Below are positions 60,182-64,000 of a stretch of DNA of 64,000 nucleotides, one piece after another. How positions within the stretch are numbered: position 1 is the stretch's first letter; each line of letters opens with the position of its first letter. Source of the DNA: Amycolatopsis lurida (GTDB taxonomy: Bacteria; Actinomycetota; Actinomycetes; Mycobacteriales; Pseudonocardiaceae); NCBI RefSeq assembly GCF_900105055.1, contig NZ_FNTA01000004.1:124001-188000 (forward strand). The letters run 5' to 3'. The notes below the pieces were generated by a model, which saw nothing but the letters and a program-made list of their open reading frames with translations, had not been told where the DNA came from and searched no databases. A program made the translations under genes and the position numbers.

Positions 60182-61244
60182 GACCGCGGACCGGGTGCTC
60201 GGCGGCTGCCGGATCGCGGTACTGCTCGCGACGGCGGCGATCCAGCTCGGGCTCAGCCTGACCCGGCTGGACGACACCCCCGGCCGGATCGCGTTCGCCG
60301 CGCTCGCCGTCGTGCTCGTCGTCGCGGCGTGGTGGGTGCTGCGCTGGAAGCCGGTCCCCTGGCCGGTCGCGCTCGCGGGCGCGACCGTGGTCCTCGCCGC
60401 CTCCGCGGTCGCCATCTGGACCCTGCCTCCGGACCGGCTCCTCGGCGACGAGGACTGGGCGTCCGGCCTCGCGGGCTGGCATCTGCTGGTGCTGCTCCTG
60501 GACCGCCCCGCGGTCGCGATGGCCGCGCTCGTCCTCCAGATGGCGCTCACCTTCGTCCGGCAGATCGGCGCCGCGCCCACCGATCGCGGGGAGATCGGCA
60601 GTGTGGTGATCGCCGGGCTCAGCGTGCTCGCCTTCCAGGGCGCGACGCTGGCGCTGATCAGGGTCGTCAACCGGCGGGCGGGCGAAGCCGCGGAAGCTTC
60701 GGCCGAACGCGACCGGCAGGCCCACCGCAAAGCGCTCGCGGAGGAACGGGAGGCCGACCAGCGGAGCCGGTTCGCCGGGCAGCTCGGCGCCACCCTGCCG
60801 CTGCTGGCCGGACTTGCCGACCGGACGCTGGACCCGCGTGACGACGTGGTCCGGCAGCGGTGCGCGCTCGCCGCCACGCAACTGCGGCGGCTGTTCGCGG
60901 AGAACGACGACGTCCCCGACCCGCTGCTGCACGAGGTCTCGGCCTGCGTCGATCTCGCCGAGCGGCGAGGCTTGACCGTGACGCTGGCGGTCAGCGGTGA
61001 AGCGGCGTCCGTCCCCACCTCCGTCCGCCGCGAACTGACCGGTCCGCTGATGACCGCGCTGGCCGCCGCCCGGACGCACGCCAGGGTCAGCGTCCTGCGC
61101 GCCGGCGACGAGATCCGCGTCGCGGCGATCACGGACGGTGAACCCGGGCAGACGGCGAACGGATCGGGCGTCGTCGACGTCGAATGGCACGCACTGGGAG
61201 AACGATCGTGGATGGAGGCGAAATGGCGTTCGCGACCGAACTGA
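60174..61244 (+). CDS. Degenerate kinase-like membrane protein (probable pseudokinase)
   Basis: 356 residues from ATG 60174. Five or six N-terminal helices (about 10-165), a long basic/acidic coiled-coil (RRAGEAAEASAERDRQAHRK, on to EEREADQRSRF), and a C-terminal half that aligns in order with a kinase core but lacks it: no HD dyad, LTGPLMTALAAARTH in place of an N box, and AAITDGEPG in place of the G1 box. It may sense or modulate the intact kinase upstream. It overlaps the response regulator by 22 nt. Confidence 0.7.
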   Translation: MNETADRVLGGCRIAVLLATAAIQLGLSLTRLDDTPGRIAFAALAVVLVVAAWWVLRWKPVPWPVALAGATVVLAASAVAIWTLPPDRLLGDEDWASGLAGWHLLVLLLDRPAVAMAALVLQMALTFVRQIGAAPTDRGEIGSVVIAGLSVLAFQGATLALIRVVNRRAGEAAEASAERDRQAHRKALAEEREADQRSRFAGQLGATLPLLAGLADRTLDPRDDVVRQRCALAATQLRRLFAENDDVPDPLLHEVSACVDLAERRGLTVTLAVSGEAASVPTSVRRELTGPLMTALAAARTHARVSVLRAGDEIRVAAITDGEPGQTANGSGVVDVEWHALGERSWMEAKWRSRPN

Positions 61245-61879
61245 CCGCGGTGGTCGTCGACGATCATCCGGCCGTACGGGCCGGGGTCGTGCACTGGCTG
61301 TCGTCGGGCACACCGCCGGTGACCGTCGTGGCCGAGGGCGAGGACGTGCGGGCCGCGTGGATCGGCGAGGGCGCAGAGGCCGACGTCGTCATCCTCGACC
61401 TGCACTTGAACAGCACCACCCCGGCGATGGGCGATCTGCGGCGGCTCACCGAGGCGGGCCGTCGCGTCGTCGTCTACTCGATGCGGGCCGACGACGAGAC
61501 GGTCCTGCAGTGTCTCGAACTCGGCGCGCTCAGCTACATCACCAAGTCCGAAGGCGCGGAACACATCCTGGAAGCGGTGCGCGCGGCGGCGGCCGACCGG
61601 TCGTACACGCCGCCGTCCTTGGCGGGCGCGATGGCCGGGGATCGCTCCGAGCGGCGTCCCGCCCTGTCCGCGCGCGAGACGGAAGTGCTCATCGAGTGGT
61701 TCCAGTCCGAGTCGAAGGACTTCGTCGCCCATCGGCTGGGGATCTCGCCGAACACGGTCAACTCGCATCTCGAGCGGATCAGGGTCAAGTACGCCCAGAT
61801 CGGCAGGGAGGCCCCGACCAAGGCCGCGCTCGTCGCGCGGGCGATCCAAGACGGGCTGATCGGCGTAAGCGATTTGTGA
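61223..61879 (+). CDS. LuxR-family response regulator
   Basis: 218 residues. ATG 61223 follows GGAGG at 4-nt spacing. Receiver: DDHPAVRAGV, phosphoacceptor Asp in VVILDLHLNST, Ser in VVYSMRADDE and Lys in YITKSEGAE. HTH: ARETEVLIEWFQSESKD, then VAHRLGISPNTVNSHLERIR. The HTH helix 1-2 region differs from the usual LuxR consensus but keeps the T-V-x-x-H-L recognition helix. Probably partner of the kinase at 59078. Confidence 0.92.
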   Translation: MAFATELTAVVVDDHPAVRAGVVHWLSSGTPPVTVVAEGEDVRAAWIGEGAEADVVILDLHLNSTTPAMGDLRRLTEAGRRVVVYSMRADDETVLQCLELGALSYITKSEGAEHILEAVRAAAADRSYTPPSLAGAMAGDRSERRPALSARETEVLIEWFQSESKDFVAHRLGISPNTVNSHLERIRVKYAQIGREAPTKAALVARAIQDGLIGVSDL

Positions 61880-61979
61880 TCGGGCGTGGTGCGAACGGCC
61901 CACAGCCGCCACGCCCGGTTGCGGCTACGGTGCGTGACGAGCACGCCGGTACCGATTCGGCGGGAGTCCGAGGAGATCC
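61875..61979 (+). repeat. Upstream copy of a duplicated promoter/leader
   Basis: About 105 bp containing CGTGGTGCGAACGGCCCACA, CTACGGTGCGTG and a ribosome-site block ending GTCCGAGGAGATCCATGAA. The same blocks, in the same order and spacing, precede the second lipoprotein gene at 62552-62658. The duplicated unit therefore includes the promoter as well as the gene. Confidence 0.75.
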
Positions 61980-62516
61980 ATGAAATCCGCCCTGATCGCT
62001 ACCGGCTGCGCCGCCGCCCTGCTGCTTTCCGGCTGTGGCGAGGAGGGTGGGAAGACCGTCAGAGCCGACGGCACCATGGCTCCCGGCAGCGAACTCAAGG
62101 TCGGCGAACGCGCCGTCGTCCCGTTCAGCGACGCGGGCAAGTCGGGCACGATCGCGATCACCGTGAAGTCGGTCGAGATCGGCCCCAAAGAGGATCTGGC
62201 CAAGTTCAAGGACAAGGGCGAGGGATCGCTTCCGGTCTACGTCCGGATGGTGATCGAGAACGTCAGCGGCACGGACCTCGCCGACACTTCGGTGTCCGTG
62301 CGAGCGGTGGACCCGAACGGCAAGGGCACCAAGGTGATCATGGCCGGCGGCACCCCGGCCTGTAAGGGAGAGACGGCGCCGGCGACGTTCACCACGCCGG
62401 GCGCGACCTACGAGACCTGCGACACCGAAGGCGTCAAGGACGGCAGTGAGGTCGGCGGCGTTTCGTTCGTCGAGGGCGACGGTTACAAAGACGACCCCGT
62501 CACCTGGAAGAAGTGA
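61980..62516 (+). CDS. Lipoprotein with DUF4352-like beta-sandwich domain (copy 1)
   Basis: 178 residues; GAGGAG precedes the ATG. Lipobox LLLSGC gives an exported lipoprotein. The mature domain has LKVGERAVVPFSDAGKSG, ITVKSVEIGPKEDL, VYVRMVIENVSGTDL and GDGYKDDPVTWKK. Two cysteines (TPACKGE, YETCDTE) probably pair. The fold resembles extracellular telokin-like lipoproteins of unknown role. Direct tandem partner of the next gene. Confidence 0.85.
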   Translation: MKSALIATGCAAALLLSGCGEEGGKTVRADGTMAPGSELKVGERAVVPFSDAGKSGTIAITVKSVEIGPKEDLAKFKDKGEGSLPVYVRMVIENVSGTDLADTSVSVRAVDPNGKGTKVIMAGGTPACKGETAPATFTTPGATYETCDTEGVKDGSEVGGVSFVEGDGYKDDPVTWKK

Positions 62517-62551
62517 ACACCTCCCCATTGGGCCGAACAGCGTAACCGTTT

Positions 62552-62658
62552 CGTGACCATTCGTGGTGCGAATGGCCCACACTGTCTTACTCCCTCTTCG
62601 ACTACGGTGCGTGGCGAGAACGCCGGAGCAGGATTCGGCGGGGAGTCCGAGGAGATCC
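62552..62658 (+). repeat. Downstream copy of the duplicated promoter/leader
   Basis: Matches 61875-61979 block by block: CGTGGTGCGAATGGCCCACA, CTACGGTGCGTG, ATTCGGCGGGGAGTCCGAGG and ATCCATGAA. The middle, about 15-20 bp, has diverged. Confidence 0.75.
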
Positions 62659-63282
62659 ATGAAGTTCGACCGCATCGCCCTGTCCGCCACCGGCTGCGCC
62701 GCCGTGCTGCTGCTTTCCGCCTGCGGCGGCAAGGAAGAGAAGGGCAGCCCCGCTCCCGTACCGTCCCCCGCGCCGACGTCGGCCGCGGCGTCCTCGCCCG
62801 CGACCAGCGGCACGGTGCCGGTCTCGAACGCGGACGCCACCGCGCCCGGCACCGAACTGAAGGTCGGCGAGCGCGCCGTCGTCCCGTTCAAGTACGGCAA
62901 CGACAAGTCCGGCACCATCGCGATCACCGTCAAGGCGATCGAGCTCGGCCCGAAGGAAGACCTCGCCTCCTACGGCGAGAAGGCCAAGGGCATGACGCCG
63001 GTGTACATCCGGATGACGGTGGAGAACGTCGGCGGCACGGACCTCACCTACAGCACGGTCCGGATGCGCGCGGTCGGCCCCAACAACAAGAGCACCGGCG
63101 TGATCATCACCGGCGAGACCCCGAGCTGCCAGTCCGAGTCGGCGAAGAAGGACTTCAAGACCGCCGGCGCGACCTACGAGACCTGTGAGCTCCAGGCCAT
63201 CCGGGATGGCGGCGAGGTCGGCGGCGCGGAGTTCAACGACGGCGACGGGTACAAGGACGACCCGATCATCTGGAAGAAGTAA
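62659..63282 (+). CDS. Lipoprotein with DUF4352-like domain (copy 2)
   Basis: 207 residues from ATG 62659 (GAGGAG upstream). Lipobox LLLSAC. It differs from copy 1 mainly by a 30-residue Pro/Ala/Ser linker (SPAPVPSPAPTSAAASSPAT) after the lipid anchor. The core repeats LKVGERAVVPFKYGNDKSG, ITVKAIELGPKEDLASY, YIRMTVENVGGTDL, PSCQSE, YETCELQ and GDGYKDDPIIWKK. The two are clear tandem duplicates with diverged sequence. Confidence 0.86.
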   Translation: MKFDRIALSATGCAAVLLLSACGGKEEKGSPAPVPSPAPTSAAASSPATSGTVPVSNADATAPGTELKVGERAVVPFKYGNDKSGTIAITVKAIELGPKEDLASYGEKAKGMTPVYIRMTVENVGGTDLTYSTVRMRAVGPNNKSTGVIITGETPSCQSESAKKDFKTAGATYETCELQAIRDGGEVGGAEFNDGDGYKDDPIIWKK

Positions 63283-63296
63283 GCCCGTCAGCGTGT

Positions 63297-63325
63297 GAAG
63301 GCCCCTCCCTCGGGACGGGGCCTTC
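63297..63325 (+). terminator. Rho-independent-like terminator after the lipoprotein pair
   Basis: GAAGGCCCC and GGGGCCTTC form a 9-bp GC-rich stem around an 11-nt loop, 15 nt past the stop codon. No T-run follows, as is usual in actinomycetes. Confidence 0.7.
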
Positions 63326-63348
63326 TCGGGTCCGCTATCGGTCCGGTG

Positions 63349-63401
63349 TCCCCAATGTCGCGTTGGGACGCTCAGTGTCACTGATGCGACATTGGGAACA
63401 C
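63349..63401. repeat. Type D inverted repeat
   Basis: GTGTCCCCAATGTCGC and its near complement GCGACATTGGGAACAC (one mismatch) are 21 nt apart. A related CCCCAATGCCACATTGGG occurs at 36307-36324. It abuts a truncated gene remnant. Confidence 0.65.
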
Positions 63402-63402
63402 G

Positions 63403-63566
63403 GACCGCGACGATCTGACGATCTCCGAAGAAGACGGCACGACGACCGTCGGCTACCACGCCACCATCGAGTTCCACGGCCTGGCGAAACTCGCGGCAGT
63501 TCGAGAAGACGGGCGACGAGCTGGTGCCGGCGATGAAGGCGACTCTCGAAGCGCTTTCGGCCCGTG
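63403..63566 (+). pseudogene. 3' remnant of an SRPBCC/polyketide-cyclase-type gene
   Basis: Frame 1 reads DDLTISEEDGTTTVGYHATI, then EFHGLAKLA up to about 63495. After a frame change near 63497 it continues QFEKTGDELVPAMKATLEAL. Together these match the C-terminal half of SRPBCC/START-like proteins, which end in a sheet strand, a short loop and a long helix. The 5' half is gone and the type D repeat sits at the break. The remaining 63283-63681 region holds only this remnant and repeats. Confidence 0.6.
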
Positions 63567-63598
63567 AGTGGCGATTCGGGTCAGAGCCGCGATCGGCC

Positions 63599-63634
63599 GT
63601 GAAGACCTCCTTGCCTAAGCGAAGGGGCCTTCAC
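63599..63634. repeat. Degenerate type A hairpin
   Basis: GTGAAG at 63599-63604 pairs with CTTCAC at 63629-63634, with the type A words CCTCCTTG and GGCCTTCACG recognisable but diverged. It is 48 nt past the stop of the DAHP synthase gene. Confidence 0.5.
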
Positions 63635-63681
63635 GTACTTCAGACGGGCACAGCGGGCCGGCATCTAGCCATCCTCACCAC

Positions 63682-64000
63682 TTACGAAGCGATGCGCCGC
63701 ACCGCATTCGCACAGGCGAGGGACTCCAGCAGCGGAACGGTCCGCTCCCAGCCGAGGCAGGCGTCCGTGATGCTCAGGTCGGGCCGGGGCGGCGCGGAAC
63801 CGACCTCCTGCCTGCCGTCGGAGAGGTACGACTCGATCATCACCCCGGCCAGCGCGTCGTTGCCCGCCGAGATCTGGTCGGCCAGGTCGGCGACGACCAC
63901 GGGCTGCCGGTTGTGGTCCTTGCCGCTGTTGCCGTGCGAGGCGTCGACGACGAGCCGGTGCGGCAGCCCCGCGGCGGTCAGCGCGTCGAGGGCGTCCGCG
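63682..64000 (-). CDS. 3-deoxy-7-phosphoheptulonate synthase, class I (C-terminal part, runs off the right edge)
   Basis: About 106 C-terminal residues are present. LVVDASHGNSGKDHNRQPVV is the strongly conserved class I DAHP synthase segment, with the metal-binding His, followed by ADQISAGNDALAGVMIESYL and SDGRQEV (metal ligand Glu in MIES). A further metal ligand Asp is in SITDACLGWE. The enzyme joins phosphoenolpyruvate and erythrose 4-phosphate as the first step to aromatic amino acids. The start is outside the window. Confidence 0.93.
   Translation of the reverse strand, partial: ADALDALTAAGLPHRLVVDASHGNSGKDHNRQPVVVADLADQISAGNDALAGVMIESYLSDGRQEVGSAPPRPDLSITDACLGWERTVPLLESLACANAVRRIAS

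Noticed and set aside
59117..61912. Minus-strand open frame of 931 codons opposite the kinase operon
   Set aside because: The plus strand carries the kinase and response-regulator motifs in overlapping genes with ribosome sites; the antisense frame is Arg/Ser rich without a domain.

Overview
The window is high-GC DNA with strong third-position GC bias, many GTG/TTG starts, 4-nt ATGA/GTGA gene overlaps and an abundance of regulators. This points to a soil actinomycete of the Pseudonocardiaceae type, most like Amycolatopsis. Long perfect intergenic hairpins of recurring types fit that reading. No rRNA, tRNA, CRISPR array, phage or transposase was seen.

Layout. (a) 0-2.2 kb: a three-subunit FAD/2Fe-2S amine or amino-acid dehydrogenase operon (HcnABC/D-hydroxyproline dehydrogenase type, cut by the left edge) with an XRE-cupin regulator. 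An 18-bp inverted repeat precedes both the operon and the regulator. (b) 2.4-12 kb: secreted HExxH protease, aminopeptidase P, LysR, a CMD protein divergent from HxlR, a STAS/anti-sigma trio, a DHFR-like reductase and a NarL-type two-component pair. (c) 12-22.7 kb: large LuxR-type ATPase, PucR regulator, ilvD, CorC-type CBS protein, cytochrome P450, an orphan lactococcin-972-like secreted peptide, an ArsR-type regulator and a membrane protein. (d) 22.8-54.4 kb: one continuous catabolic region, described below. (e) 54.6-63.3 kb: membrane winged-helix protein, DUF2268-type metalloprotein, sortase-anchored Ser/Thr-stalk protein, a broken permease gene, a kinase/pseudo-kinase/response-regulator operon and two tandemly duplicated lipoproteins. 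(f) The right edge holds a decayed SRPBCC gene and the end of a class I DAHP synthase.

The catabolic region (d) is the most interesting part. Its left half has an AraC regulator, a MoaF protein, a SnoaL-like protein and a complete LIV-type ABC importer with a fused LivM-LivG. Two SDRs follow, then a copper/TPQ amine oxidase operon carrying a second MoaF, a YtcJ-type amidohydrolase and a TetR regulator. The right half has an HSL hydrolase plus O-methyltransferase pair, a peptide/opine-type ABC importer operon, and an alternating set of oxidoreductases and hydrolases: two AKR-fold proteins, SDR, second amidohydrolase, zinc alcohol dehydrogenase, second HSL, GMC oxidoreductase, aldehyde dehydrogenase and a GntR regulator.

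The right half is tied to the TetR gene by a palindrome, CTAC-N4-GTAG. It occurs upstream of tetR, twice or three times around the methyltransferase/transporter divergent promoter, and in both divergent promoters at 45.6 and 47.7 kb. I read this as an undescribed TetR regulon that imports and degrades an amine-containing compound through deamination, aldehyde oxidation and amide/ester hydrolysis. The substrate cannot be named from sequence.
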